This document shows positions 18,253 through 27,193 of a DNA stretch of 64,000 bases, piece after piece. Positions within the stretch are counted from its first letter, which is position 1, and every line of letters begins with the position of its first letter. This DNA is from Moheibacter sediminis. Lineage in GTDB: Bacteria > Bacteroidota > Bacteroidia > Flavobacteriales > Weeksellaceae. Position numbers and translations under genes: made by a program. The notes under the pieces were generated by a model. The model saw only the letters and a program-made list of their open reading frames with translations, searched no databases and was not told the DNA's origin. The DNA is taken from NCBI RefSeq assembly GCF_900176425.1, contig NZ_FWXS01000010.1:80942-144941 (forward strand), read 5' to 3'.

Positions 18253-21200
18253 TTATTTTTTGATGATTTTAAATGTTTCAACTTGATCTCCCTCAAGTAT
18301 TACTCTAAATACATAAGCTCCCGGAGTCAATGAATCAACATTAATTTGTCCATTCGTAACTTTTAAATCATTGATTACTTTCTGACCGGTTAAATTAAAT
18401 ACCGATACTGATTTCACCTTAGATTTGGATGATATGTTCAGTATGTCTTTTACTGGGTTTGGATAATATGAAAATTCAAAAGAATTTAAATCTGAAACTC
18501 CTAATTCTGAGCAAATCAACTCAAAAGCAAGCTGGTCTTTCGAATCCATACTTTCCCACACATCGTCTGTCCAATTATAAGCCGCATCCGGATGACCAAG
18601 CCTCATCGGTTCAAATTCAGTATATCCCCAGCCCATTGAATTGCAATCTATTTGTATCCAGTAGGTTGTATTTGGTTGAAATACAACCGGATCAAATTTA
18701 ACTGTGTATTTTAGAACCGGTACAGAAAATAAAGTTCCCAAGTTTTCACTGCTTTCTATGGCTCCGGCTCTGGTAAACAATTCTTCTCCCGGAATTCCAT
18801 CGTTATCTTCAAAAAATATAAAATTAAAATACGTGGACGGACTAAGAACGGTAGGCACAAACCCCTCTATTGTATAACCATTGTCACCCACCGGAATGTC
18901 TACAGCATATTGAGTTCCAAAGCTTCCTACGTGTCCCAAAGTCATAGCATCTTGCATATTGTCTGAAGGAACTAAAGTGGTTTCACAATTAAGCTCAGCT
19001 GGTGCTTCACCACAGGTCAAACTGATTTCATAAGCACCTTTTGACAGCGATTCAGGATAAATTTTACCTTCTACCATAATGATATAAGTTGAAATCCCGT
19101 CTGAAACAAAAGATAATTCTGACTGATTTCCATGACAGGATAAAGAATTACTGTTAGCAACAATCTCTTCTGTTAATGCACAGTCTTTGAACACACGTAA
19201 ATATGTATTGTATGTAGATCCGCAAAGTGAAACTGTCACAAGTTCAGGCTCACCTTCTCCGGTGTAAGAATAAAATACGTCAGACGTGGAATTACCACCT
19301 GAGTCAGTTGCAAAAATAGTGTTACCCATTTCTGTTTCTCCACAAGATAGCGCTATTGCATCTTCACAGTTGTCATTTGCAGGTATATCTGTTCCTGTAC
19401 AATTAACTTTCAACTCATAATTACCAAAGCTTGAACCAGCTCCTTCAATCATAATAACGTAATTCGAAGTTCCGTCGGAAGTAAAACTGACCTGCGACTG
19501 CGTGCCACAGAAATTATCATTAAATGCAATTTCATTTGTCAAAGTACAATCCGAATATACTCTTATATATGTGTCATAGTTCGATCCGCACAAGGATAGC
19601 GTTACAAATTCCTCCGTACCGTTTCCTGTATAAGTATAGAATACATCTTTGGCAGGATTTCCTCCTGAATCTGATGCTCCCATAGTAGAGCCTGTATAGG
19701 TGTTACCACAAGTAAGTGCTATCGCGTCTTCACAGTTGTCGTTTTCAGGTATCACAGGACAATCTTCTGAAATCACATTCATTGTATATTCTCCTAATTT
19801 ATTATAGTTTATCGCAATTGGAATATAATAAGTTCCCGCAGGCAGGTCATAGAAATGAACGGTTCCCAACTCATAAGTTCCTTCACAACTTGTGTTGTTG
19901 GCAATTCCCGTTGTATAAGTTGTAGCTGAACAGGAATCTAAATAGACTTTCAACATACTCCAGTAATTCACAATTTCCGAATCCGTTCCGCAAAAATCTA
20001 TGGTCAGATTATTACAACTTCCCGTAAGGGTCACAGCTTCCCAAACCACAGGCTTTCCAAATACACTTATTTCGTGGGGATTTGAGGTTCCGCCTAAAGT
20101 TGTACCGTTAAAGGTCACGGGAATTCCGTTGATCAGTTCCGTTGGTATAACATCCTCGCAATTATCGTTTGCCGGCGCAGTTGGACAGTCTTCCGAAAGC
20201 ACGGTCATTGTATATTCGCCCAGAGTGCTACTTGATAAGTCAGTTATGACCGGAATATAGTAGGTTCCGGCAGGAAGGTTGTACCAATATAAAGTTAACT
20301 TACCGTCTTCACAGCTTGAAAAGTCAGTGGTATTGGAATACATTCTTTCTCCTGCCGTTGGAGAGCAGCTTTGTGTAATGAAACTGTTCATACCAACATT
20401 AGTGCTTGCCGGGGTTCCGCAGTAGCTTACGGAAAGTGTATTGCATTCTCCGGTAATGGTTACTGCTTCCCATACTACAGGTCTATTGCCTGCAATAACC
20501 GTCTCTGCTGGATTTGCAGTCGCTCCCACAGTAGTACCAGAAAAACTGGCAGAAATTCCGTTAGTAAGCTGTGTTGGCGCTACGTCCACGCAGTTATCAT
20601 TTGCAGGGGCAGGAGGACAATTTTCGGAAATAACATTCATCGTGTAACTTCCTGTCGGATTGCCGCTATATGGGTCAAGTATGACTGGAAGATAATAAAT
20701 CCCCGAGGGTAAATTATAGAAATGAGCTGTTGTATTTCCATCACTACAGGTTGAGGTATCAGAACGGTGTGCTGAAAAATATTCAGATGCAGGACAACTC
20801 TTTGTGTAGTATATGGTTGATGCGAATTGAGACGTAGTTCCACAAAAGTCCACTGTAAGATTATTGCATTCACCTGTCAGGGTTACTGCCTCCCAAACAA
20901 CAGGTCTTCCAAAAACACTTAACTCTTCCGGACTCGCAGTTTGCATCTCGGTTTGACCTGTAAAACTAACGGAAGTCCCGTTGGTCAACACAGTAGGAGT
21001 AATGTCTTCGCAGTTATCATTCGCAGGAGCAGAAGGACAAGCCACTGCAATCACGTTCATCGTGTATTCTCCCAATGTACTGTAATCAGGGTTTGCCATA
21101 ATCGGAAGATAATAAGTTCCTGCGGGCAAATTTTTAAACGTATAACTTTTATTACCATCATCGCAATCATTATATTCATTGGGATAAGAAAAATCACTGA

Positions 21201-21624
21201 AAAAGCAATCTTTTGCGGCGATGGTATATATTTCGTTCATATTGCCGGCAGCAGTTCCGCAAAAGTCCACAGTCAATGTACTACATTCTGTCAGCGTTAC
21301 GGCTTCCCATACCACCGCTTCTCCCAAATTATTCATCTCATCATCACTAGCAGTTCCTCCGACGGTGGTACCTATGAAAGTAACAGGAATGCCATTGGTT
21401 AATTGTATTGGCGTAACATCTTCACAGTTGTCATTAGCTGGTGGAGATAGAATTCCATTCTCCTTTAAAGTTCCATAAGAATTTGTATCGTCTTTATTGA
21501 GTTCAGAAGATTCTGTGTTGGATAATAGTGAACTTCTCGCCTGAGCCCATAATGAGCCTAAAAAAGATTGACCAGTTAATAGGACTAAAGATAAAAATCC
21601 TATATAAAATAAATATTTTCTCAT
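18253..21624 (-). CDS. T9SS type A cargo protein with six NDNCED repeats
   Basis: A 1123-residue secreted protein. Four repeats of about 140 residues begin near 63, 200, 341 and 485; each opens with PANDNCED or a variant and carries PVVWEAVTLTGEC, VDFCGT and LPAGTYY. Two shorter repeats of about 120 residues begin near 627 and 750 with ENDNCEDAIALTCG and share VFYTYTG and SLCGSNYDTY. An unassigned beta region (about 880-1040) precedes a type A T9SS sorting domain (YYPNPVKDILNISS, VSVFNLTGQKV, PGAYVFRV). Conserved Cys in each repeat suggests disulfides. It is probably a surface or released binding protein. The promoter box lies at 21661-21668. Confidence 0.9.
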   Translation of the reverse strand: MRKYLFYIGFLSLVLLTGQSFLGSLWAQARSSLLSNTESSELNKDDTNSYGTLKENGILSPPANDNCEDVTPIQLTNGIPVTFIGTTVGGTASDDEMNNLGEAVVWEAVTLTECSTLTVDFCGTAAGNMNEIYTIAAKDCFFSDFSYPNEYNDCDDGNKSYTFKNLPAGTYYLPIMANPDYSTLGEYTMNVIAVACPSAPANDNCEDITPTVLTNGTSVSFTGQTEMQTASPEELSVFGRPVVWEAVTLTGECNNLTVDFCGTTSQFASTIYYTKSCPASEYFSAHRSDTSTCSDGNTTAHFYNLPSGIYYLPVILDPYSGNPTGSYTMNVISENCPPAPANDNCVDVAPTQLTNGISASFSGTTVGATANPAETVIAGNRPVVWEAVTITGECNTLSVSYCGTPASTNVGMNSFITQSCSPTAGERMYSNTTDFSSCEDGKLTLYWYNLPAGTYYIPVITDLSSSTLGEYTMTVLSEDCPTAPANDNCEDVIPTELINGIPVTFNGTTLGGTSNPHEISVFGKPVVWEAVTLTGSCNNLTIDFCGTDSEIVNYWSMLKVYLDSCSATTYTTGIANNTSCEGTYELGTVHFYDLPAGTYYIPIAINYNKLGEYTMNVISEDCPVIPENDNCEDAIALTCGNTYTGSTMGASDSGGNPAKDVFYTYTGNGTEEFVTLSLCGSNYDTYIRVYSDCTLTNEIAFNDNFCGTQSQVSFTSDGTSNYVIMIEGAGSSFGNYELKVNCTGTDIPANDNCEDAIALSCGETEMGNTIFATDSGGNSTSDVFYSYTGEGEPELVTVSLCGSTYNTYLRVFKDCALTEEIVANSNSLSCHGNQSELSFVSDGISTYIIMVEGKIYPESLSKGAYEISLTCGEAPAELNCETTLVPSDNMQDAMTLGHVGSFGTQYAVDIPVGDNGYTIEGFVPTVLSPSTYFNFIFFEDNDGIPGEELFTRAGAIESSENLGTLFSVPVLKYTVKFDPVVFQPNTTYWIQIDCNSMGWGYTEFEPMRLGHPDAAYNWTDDVWESMDSKDQLAFELICSELGVSDLNSFEFSYYPNPVKDILNISSKSKVKSVSVFNLTGQKVINDLKVTNGQINVDSLTPGAYVFRVILEGDQVETFKIIKK

Positions 21625-21660
21625 GATTATTATTAGTTTATTTAGACTAAATTAAAATAA

Positions 21661-21668
21661 CAAAATTA
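21661..21668 (-). promoter_or_regulatory. Candidate -7 box for the six-repeat T9SS gene
   Basis: On the minus strand the sequence reads TAATTTTG, matching TAnnTTTG, 36 bases before the ATG at 21624. Confidence 0.5.
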
Positions 21669-21814
21669 ACGTACTTATTGAATGAACTGCTATAATGCGT
21701 TATGATATTTATCAATGCACTATAAATCAATAATATTTATTTTATAAAATGGAGATTTTGAGAAGTGTAAAAACAAATATTAGTTTATCTATTTGTTTTT
21801 CTTTCATATCTAAA

Positions 21815-22438
21815 TCACAAAAGAGAAACCGAATGTTTCTCTTCAATGAATTTAAAAAACATATACAATTTATGTTCAAATTCTAATCCGTAAAAAATTT
21901 TGGAATCATAGTCAATAGGCATTTCATAAATTTCAGGATTGCCTATCAAAACTCTTTGATTCCATACTGAAACATATCGTTGATTTTTGTTTTGTAAATA
22001 ATTCAAAGTAAAAGTTCCCGCTGAAGGCTGCATTTTTAAGAAATTATCATACCCCAAATCCAAAACGGTGAGGTCGTATTCATTTGATTTAGAGTTTAAA
22101 TCCTTTGTTGTAACAACAATTACATATTCTTTATTAATACTAAAATTTAATTCCTTTGTTTCCATTCTTTTAACGGATTTAATTTCGTCTGGTTTTAAGT
22201 TTTTAATTGTATCAAAAGAAACCGGAACACCATTTAGAATATATAAAATATTTTCCCCTTCACTGATTGAATTAATCTTTGTAATTTCTAAATCTTTATT
22301 TTTATGAGACTGAATGACTAAACAACTTGGTGAATTTGTTAGCATTTCTCCTATACTTTGATTTTTAAAACCCAAAGAATCTACCTGCGCCCAACTAACA
22401 AAAGGTAAAATCAAAATAAGTAGAAATATTTTTTTCAT
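21815..22438 (-). CDS. Secreted protein with a TonB-plug-like segment, function unknown
   Basis: A 207-residue exported protein (signal ends PFVSWAQ). I do not recognise the family. Residues about 60-105 contain ILYILNGVPV, then LKPDEIKSVKRME, which parallels the plug-domain pattern (LYVIDGVP, then INPNDIESIEVLKD) of SusC and other TonB-dependent receptors. The usual GSRAANG turn and the barrel are missing. The rest is beta-rich with no catalytic motif. It lies between a T9SS cargo gene and pepT, both on the same strand, each about 90-190 bases away. It may be a free-standing plug-like domain or a decayed fragment. Confidence 0.6.
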   Translation of the reverse strand: MKKIFLLILILPFVSWAQVDSLGFKNQSIGEMLTNSPSCLVIQSHKNKDLEITKINSISEGENILYILNGVPVSFDTIKNLKPDEIKSVKRMETKELNFSINKEYVIVVTTKDLNSKSNEYDLTVLDLGYDNFLKMQPSAGTFTLNYLQNKNQRYVSVWNQRVLIGNPEIYEMPIDYDSKIFYGLEFEHKLYMFFKFIEEKHSVSLL

Positions 22439-22467
22439 AGCAAAAGAGTTTGGTTTTTAAAGATAAG

Positions 22468-22501
22468 AAAAATCCTCACAAATTTTTAAAACTTGTGAGG
22501 A
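22468..22501 (-). terminator. Terminator after pepT
   Basis: TCCTCACAA at 22473-22481 pairs with TTGTGAGGA at 22493-22501. On the minus strand the hairpin is followed by a run of five T. Confidence 0.7.
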
Positions 22502-22530
22502 CTCTTATGTCTAAATACTTGTGTCTATGT

Positions 22531-23775
22531 TTAATCTTTCTCTGCAACCAATTCTCCGATTCTTACAATCACTTCCGTTGCTTTTTCCATAGACTGCAAA
22601 GGAACATATTCGTAAGGTCCGTGGAAATTGTGTCCGCCTGCGAAAATGTTCGGACAAGGCAATCCCATAAAACTCAAACGAGAACCATCAGTTCCGCCGC
22701 GAATCGGTTTGATGTTTGGTTCGATTCCTACATCTTTCAATGCTTGTTCAGCAATTTCAACCGAAATAAATTTTTCCTTAACCTTTTCGATCATGTTGTA
22801 ATATTGGTCTTTCATTTCCAGCGTTACATTGTCCTCGCCGTATTGCTCTTTGAATTCATTTACAATTTGCTGGATCAAATCTTTTCTGGCATTGAATTGT
22901 TCCATGTCGTGGTCACGGATGATGTATTGCAATTCCGCTTCCGAAACATTTCCTTTCATCGTATGCAAATGGAAAAATCCTTCACGTCCGGTTGTTTGTT
23001 CAGGAACTTCGTCTTCCGGTAATTCATCCGCAAATTCTCTCGCGATTTTGTTCGCATTGACCATTTGGTCTTTTGCATAACCGGGGTGCACGCTTTTTCC
23101 TTTGAAAGTGATGTGCGCATAAGCCGCATTGAAATTCTCGTATTCCAACTCGCCGATTTCGCTTCCGTCCATCGTATAAGCCCATTCCGCTCCGAATTTT
23201 TCAACCGGATAAAAATCTGCGCCACGACCTACTTCTTCGTCAGGTGTAAATCCGATGGCAATTCTTCCATGTTTGATTTCAGGATGAGCCATCAAATATT
23301 CTGCTGCTGTAACGATTTCTGCAACACCCGCTTTGTCATCTGCACCCAACAAAGTTGTTCCATCAGTTGTGATGATAGTTTGCCCTTTGTATTGTTTCAA
23401 CTCAGGAAATTCATCGGGATTTAAATTCATTTTTAATTCTGCATTCAACAAAATATTTCCGCCGTCATAATTTTCAATGATTTGCGGTTTTACATTTTCT
23501 CCCGAATAATCTGGCGAAGTATCAAAGTGAGAAATGAATCCGATGGTCGGCACTTTTTTGTCAATATTGGAAGGTATAAATCCCATCACATATGCGTTTT
23601 CATCGATGGAAACATCTTCCAGTCCGATTGATTTTAATTCTTCAAATAAATATTTGGCAATGTCCCATTGTCTTTCTGAGCTGGGGAATTGCTCTTGAAA
23701 CGGAATGCTTTCCGAATAAAAACTTACATATTTTAAAAATCTGTTTTTTAGTTTATCACTCCAAATTTTGTCCAT
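22531..23775 (-). CDS. pepT: Peptidase T (tripeptide aminopeptidase)
   Basis: A 414-residue cytosolic M20B di-zinc aminopeptidase that removes the N-terminal residue of tripeptides. The zinc-ligand and catalytic motifs are in order: GFISHFDTSPD (His and Asp), GADDKAG (bridging Asp), TPDEEVG (catalytic Glu and ligand Glu), DGSEIG, and GGHNFHGPYEYV near the C-terminus (His). Length agrees with E. coli PepT. It is a single gene flanked by a terminator and divergent from the HMG-CoA lyase-like gene; their starts are 66 bases apart. Confidence 0.95.
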   Translation of the reverse strand: MDKIWSDKLKNRFLKYVSFYSESIPFQEQFPSSERQWDIAKYLFEELKSIGLEDVSIDENAYVMGFIPSNIDKKVPTIGFISHFDTSPDYSGENVKPQIIENYDGGNILLNAELKMNLNPDEFPELKQYKGQTIITTDGTTLLGADDKAGVAEIVTAAEYLMAHPEIKHGRIAIGFTPDEEVGRGADFYPVEKFGAEWAYTMDGSEIGELEYENFNAAYAHITFKGKSVHPGYAKDQMVNANKIAREFADELPEDEVPEQTTGREGFFHLHTMKGNVSEAELQYIIRDHDMEQFNARKDLIQQIVNEFKEQYGEDNVTLEMKDQYYNMIEKVKEKFISVEIAEQALKDVGIEPNIKPIRGGTDGSRLSFMGLPCPNIFAGGHNFHGPYEYVPLQSMEKATEVIVRIGELVAEKD

Positions 23776-23841
23776 CTTCTTTAAAATTTTTGGTAAAAGT
23801 AGGAAATTCTATATCTTTCCATTCGCAAATAACAAACAAAA

Positions 23842-24699
23842 ATGAGCCAAAAGATAAAGATTGTGGATTGTCCGAGAGATGCGATGCAGGGACGGCATGA
23901 ATTTATTCCGACTCAGGATAAAATCGACCATCTTCAGAAATTGCTGAAAGTAGGTTTTGAAATGATTGACTGCGGAAGTTTTGTTTCTCCGAAAATCATT
24001 CCGCAAATGGCTGATACAAAAGAAGTTTTAAACGGGATTGATAGATCAAATTCAGAAACGAAATTATCGGTAATTATAGCAAGTGAAGGCGGTGCAGACC
24101 GCGCATTGGCACATGATAAAGTGGATGTTTTAGGATTTCCATTTTCTATTTCGGAACAATTTCAACAAGACAATACCAACAAAAGCCGTGAGGAAGCATT
24201 TGAAGCTGTAAAAAATATCCAGAAAAAATTAGAAGGTTCTGACAAAGAACTTTTGATTTATTTTTCGATGGCATTTGGAAATCCGTATAAAGATGAATGG
24301 AGCGTGGAGTTGGTAAAAGATTGGGCAAATAAATTTGCGGATATTGGAATCACTAAAATTAATTTATCCGATACAACTTCTGTTGCAAATCCTGAAGATG
24401 TGAGCGAATTATTTCAAAATTTAATTCCTAAATATCCTGAAATCGAATTCGGAGCGCATTTCCATTCCGAATACAACGAATGGTTTACGAAAGTGGACGC
24501 CGCTTATCAAAATGGTTGCCGTAGTTTTGACGGAGCCATCAAAGGTTTTGGCGGATGTCCGATGGCAAAAAGCGATTTGGTAGGGAACATTCCGACAGAA
24601 AAATTAATTACTTACGCAGAAAGTGTAAAAGCAGAACACGGATTGAATTTATTTGCCTTTGAAGCCGCTTATAATTCTGCTTTGAAAGTGATGGGATAA
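23842..24699 (+). CDS. Hydroxymethylglutaryl-CoA lyase family protein
   Basis: A 285-residue TIM-barrel enzyme. The family reaction splits HMG-CoA into acetyl-CoA and acetoacetate in leucine breakdown. Conserved elements: PRDAMQG with Arg12 and Asp13, SFVSPK and PQMAD, the metal-ligand pair GAHFHSE with His206 and His208, and the loop FGGCPMA with Cys239. Differences from classic lyases: the first motif lacks the usual GLQNE, and the Glu before SFVSP is Asp43 here. I recall the same form in other flavobacteria, so it is a clade variant rather than decay. It heads a run with a PPIase-like gene and surA. Confidence 0.85.
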   Translation: MSQKIKIVDCPRDAMQGRHEFIPTQDKIDHLQKLLKVGFEMIDCGSFVSPKIIPQMADTKEVLNGIDRSNSETKLSVIIASEGGADRALAHDKVDVLGFPFSISEQFQQDNTNKSREEAFEAVKNIQKKLEGSDKELLIYFSMAFGNPYKDEWSVELVKDWANKFADIGITKINLSDTTSVANPEDVSELFQNLIPKYPEIEFGAHFHSEYNEWFTKVDAAYQNGCRSFDGAIKGFGGCPMAKSDLVGNIPTEKLITYAESVKAEHGLNLFAFEAAYNSALKVMG

Positions 24700-24738
24700 T
24701 GAAAGACAAATAAATTCGTTCTAAGAAAAATAAGATTA

Positions 24739-25608
24739 ATGAAAGTGAAGTTGATTTGGATTTTGATTGTAGTTGGATTTGTTTCGTGCAAAGACAAATT
24801 AGAATTCTCAAAAAAGAAAGCAGAAGACGAAAAAATAATTGTTCAATACGGCGAACATTTCCTTACTGATAAAGATATTCGATTGATTTTGCCAAAAGAC
24901 GTGAGCAAAGAAGACAGCGCAAAGTTGGTTAAAACCTACATCGAGGAATGGGTAAAAAAGAAAGCAATCGTTGACAAAGCAGAAGAAAATATAGATGAGC
25001 TGACACTCAAGGAAATAGACAATAAAATGGTCGAATACCGTCAGGATCTATTAATCAACGCTTATAATAATTATCTCATTGAAAAAAATCTGAAAGATTC
25101 TTTACCTGAAAGTGAGATTTTATCATATTTTGAAAAACACAAAGAAAGTTTTCCATTGAGCAAAGACATCGTTCAGTACCGTTATGTTTCTGTCAATAAA
25201 TCGGATGAATTACGTGCTGAAAAATTATTTAATTCAGGAAATGATGAAGATTTTGATGAATTGATGAAAATCGTGCTGACTTCAGGAAATCATTACCATG
25301 ACAAAGACAGCGTATGGTATGGCGCAGACATACTGCCGGCACAAATTCCGATGCTGAATGGTGCGGATAATTTGAGAGAATTATTGAATAGAAGACGCTT
25401 GAAAATCACAAATGATTCCCTCGTGACGATGGTTAAAATTCTTAAATTAAAGCCAAAAGGAAGTGAAGCACCGTTTAATTTTGTTAAACCTACGATAAAA
25501 AATCTTTTACTTAACAAAAGAAAGTTAAATTTGCTCGGCGATTTACAAAAACAATTGTACAAAGAAGCCATTAACAATAATGAAATCAAAATAAATGAAA
25601 AGCCCTGA
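24739..25608 (+). CDS. PPIase-like (SurA N-domain-like) lipoprotein
   Basis: A 289-residue lipoprotein; signal ends GFVSC with Cys17. It is mostly charged helices. IVQYGEHFLTDKDI, then YIEEWVKKKAIVDKAEENI, resemble the N-terminal chaperone part of SurA/PrsA proteins. The middle (about 120-215, SYFEKHKESFPLSKDIVQYRY, then a RELLNRRRLKI region) resembles a divergent parvulin domain without the usual GGDLG motif. It lies 35 bases before surA, and such tandem arrangements are familiar in flavobacteria. It probably helps fold outer-membrane proteins; isomerase activity is doubtful. Confidence 0.7.
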   Translation: MKVKLIWILIVVGFVSCKDKLEFSKKKAEDEKIIVQYGEHFLTDKDIRLILPKDVSKEDSAKLVKTYIEEWVKKKAIVDKAEENIDELTLKEIDNKMVEYRQDLLINAYNNYLIEKNLKDSLPESEILSYFEKHKESFPLSKDIVQYRYVSVNKSDELRAEKLFNSGNDEDFDELMKIVLTSGNHYHDKDSVWYGADILPAQIPMLNGADNLRELLNRRRLKITNDSLVTMVKILKLKPKGSEAPFNFVKPTIKNLLLNKRKLNLLGDLQKQLYKEAINNNEIKINEKP

Positions 25609-25643
25609 GCCGTTCATTTGACTTTAAAACATAACATTTACAA

Positions 25644-26999
25644 ATGAAATCAAACAAATACATTTTATCATTCCTTTGTGTGATGGCAGCTGTCATCGCT
25701 TTTGCACAGCCAAAACCTGAGGACAAGCAATTTAAGTTAGATGGAGTTGCAGCTGTGGTTGGGAATGAAATCATTTTGGATTCTGACATTGAACGTGATT
25801 TCGTTCAGGCGAAAGCACAAGGTTATCAGATAGAAAATGAATGTGAATTCCTTGAAAACATTTTGGTTGACAAAATTTTATTATCCAAAGCAAAGGAAGA
25901 TACTTTGATCAACATCACAGATGACCAGGTAACACGTCAGGTAGATGGGACGATTCAAAGATTTTTAACACAAGGTCCTGAGGCGGAAATCCTTAAGTTC
26001 TTTGGTTACAATACCATGGCAGAATTTAAACAGGAATTGCGTGGAATTATGAAAGATCAGGCCTATTCACAAGAAAAGCAAAGTTTAATTACCAAAGGAA
26101 TTGATGCTACACCGGAAGAAGTTCGTTTGTTTTACGAGCAATACAAAGATGAATTACCGGAAGTCCCGGAAGAAGTTGAAATCAGTCACATCGTCGTTTA
26201 TCCGGATATTTTTCCGGAAAATGAACAAAAAGTCATCGATCAATTGGCTACAATCAAAAAAGAAGTTGAAGAAGGAGCGAGTTTCGCGACCAAAGCGATT
26301 TTGTATTCCAACGACCCTGGTTCGTCGAGCAACGGAGGTTTGATGACCAAAGTAACCCGCGGAATGATGGTGCCTGAATTTGATGCCGTGATTTTCAATT
26401 TGCAGGAAGGCGAGATTTCAGATCCATTCAAAACTGATTTCGGTTACCACATTGCGATGATGGACAAAAGAAAAGGACAGGAGGTAGATGTGCGCCACAT
26501 TTTGATTCAGTTGAAACCAACACCGGAAGAAATTGCAATTACCAAATCCAGATTAGATTCTTTGAGCTTATTGGTATCAAAAGGAGAATTGACTTTCAAA
26601 GAAGTTGCTTCCCGTTTTTCAGTTGACAAATATACCAAATTCAATGCAGGAAGATTGAGCGATAACCAAACAGGAGAAGACCGTCTGGAGCGTTCTAAAT
26701 TACCAGCAAAAACTTTGGCAGCAATTGCTACCTTAAACGAAGGGGATATTTCATCTACTTTCGAAGATGAGTTTGACAGACGTATGGTTTTGAAAATTGT
26801 ACAATTGAGAAGAGTAGTTCCGGCACATAAAGTGAACTATGAAACCGATTATTCAAGATTGAAAAATATGACAATCAATACCAAAAGGCAAGAAATTTTG
26901 ATGAAATGGGTAGGGGAACAAATCCCTGATACATTCATAAAAGTTGATGATGAATACAACAATTGTGAATTCAAATTAAATTGGGACAAATCCGAATAA
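25644..26999 (+). CDS. surA: Periplasmic chaperone/peptidyl-prolyl isomerase SurA
   Basis: A 451-residue exported protein (signal ends IAFAQ) with the SurA layout: N-terminal chaperone domain (VAAVVGNEIILDSDIERDF, about 28-170), then two parvulin domains (about 175-275 and 280-380), then a C-terminal helix. The first parvulin has EISHIVV and SNGGLMTKVTRGMMVPEFD; the second has DVRHILIQL and starts within the same linker. SurA escorts beta-barrel proteins to the Bam complex, fitting the many outer-membrane proteins here. It follows the related lipoprotein gene and ends at a terminator. Confidence 0.93.
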   Translation: MKSNKYILSFLCVMAAVIAFAQPKPEDKQFKLDGVAAVVGNEIILDSDIERDFVQAKAQGYQIENECEFLENILVDKILLSKAKEDTLINITDDQVTRQVDGTIQRFLTQGPEAEILKFFGYNTMAEFKQELRGIMKDQAYSQEKQSLITKGIDATPEEVRLFYEQYKDELPEVPEEVEISHIVVYPDIFPENEQKVIDQLATIKKEVEEGASFATKAILYSNDPGSSSNGGLMTKVTRGMMVPEFDAVIFNLQEGEISDPFKTDFGYHIAMMDKRKGQEVDVRHILIQLKPTPEEIAITKSRLDSLSLLVSKGELTFKEVASRFSVDKYTKFNAGRLSDNQTGEDRLERSKLPAKTLAAIATLNEGDISSTFEDEFDRRMVLKIVQLRRVVPAHKVNYETDYSRLKNMTINTKRQEILMKWVGEQIPDTFIKVDDEYNNCEFKLNWDKSE

Positions 27000-27026
27000 G
27001 ATTTAAATCCATTAAATATAAATACA

Positions 27027-27056
27027 AACGCATCCGTGAAAACTGATGCGTTTTTT
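27027..27056 (+). terminator. Terminator after surA
   Basis: AACGCATC at 27027-27034 pairs with GATGCGTT at 27045-27052, with a 10-base loop and a T run. Confidence 0.8.
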
Positions 27057-27109
27057 ATTTCAAACCTTCGATGATAGAAATGACATTTATGAATTTGAAC
27101 TTGATTTTT

Positions 27110-27182
27110 GGGCGACTTATCGGGCTGCTTCGGGGTTCCGTACTCGCTCACGCTCGCACCAAGCCCTTCGTATCCCGGTCGC
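27110..27182. repeat. GC-rich element with nested inverted repeats
   Basis: This stretch is much richer in G and C than its surroundings. GGGCGAC at its left end faces GGTCGC at its right end, and inside these GGGCT faces AGCCC. It sits between the surA terminator and the ftsY stop. It resembles short GC-rich intergenic repeats I recall from other flavobacterial genomes; I could not search for other copies. Confidence 0.5.
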
Positions 27183-27193
27183 ATTTTTAAAGA

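Noticed and set aside
20371..20712. Plus-strand open frame with many Cys and Arg inside the six-repeat T9SS gene
   Set aside because: It mirrors the repeated Cys- and Thr-rich codons of the real gene on the other strand; no signal or domain is seen.
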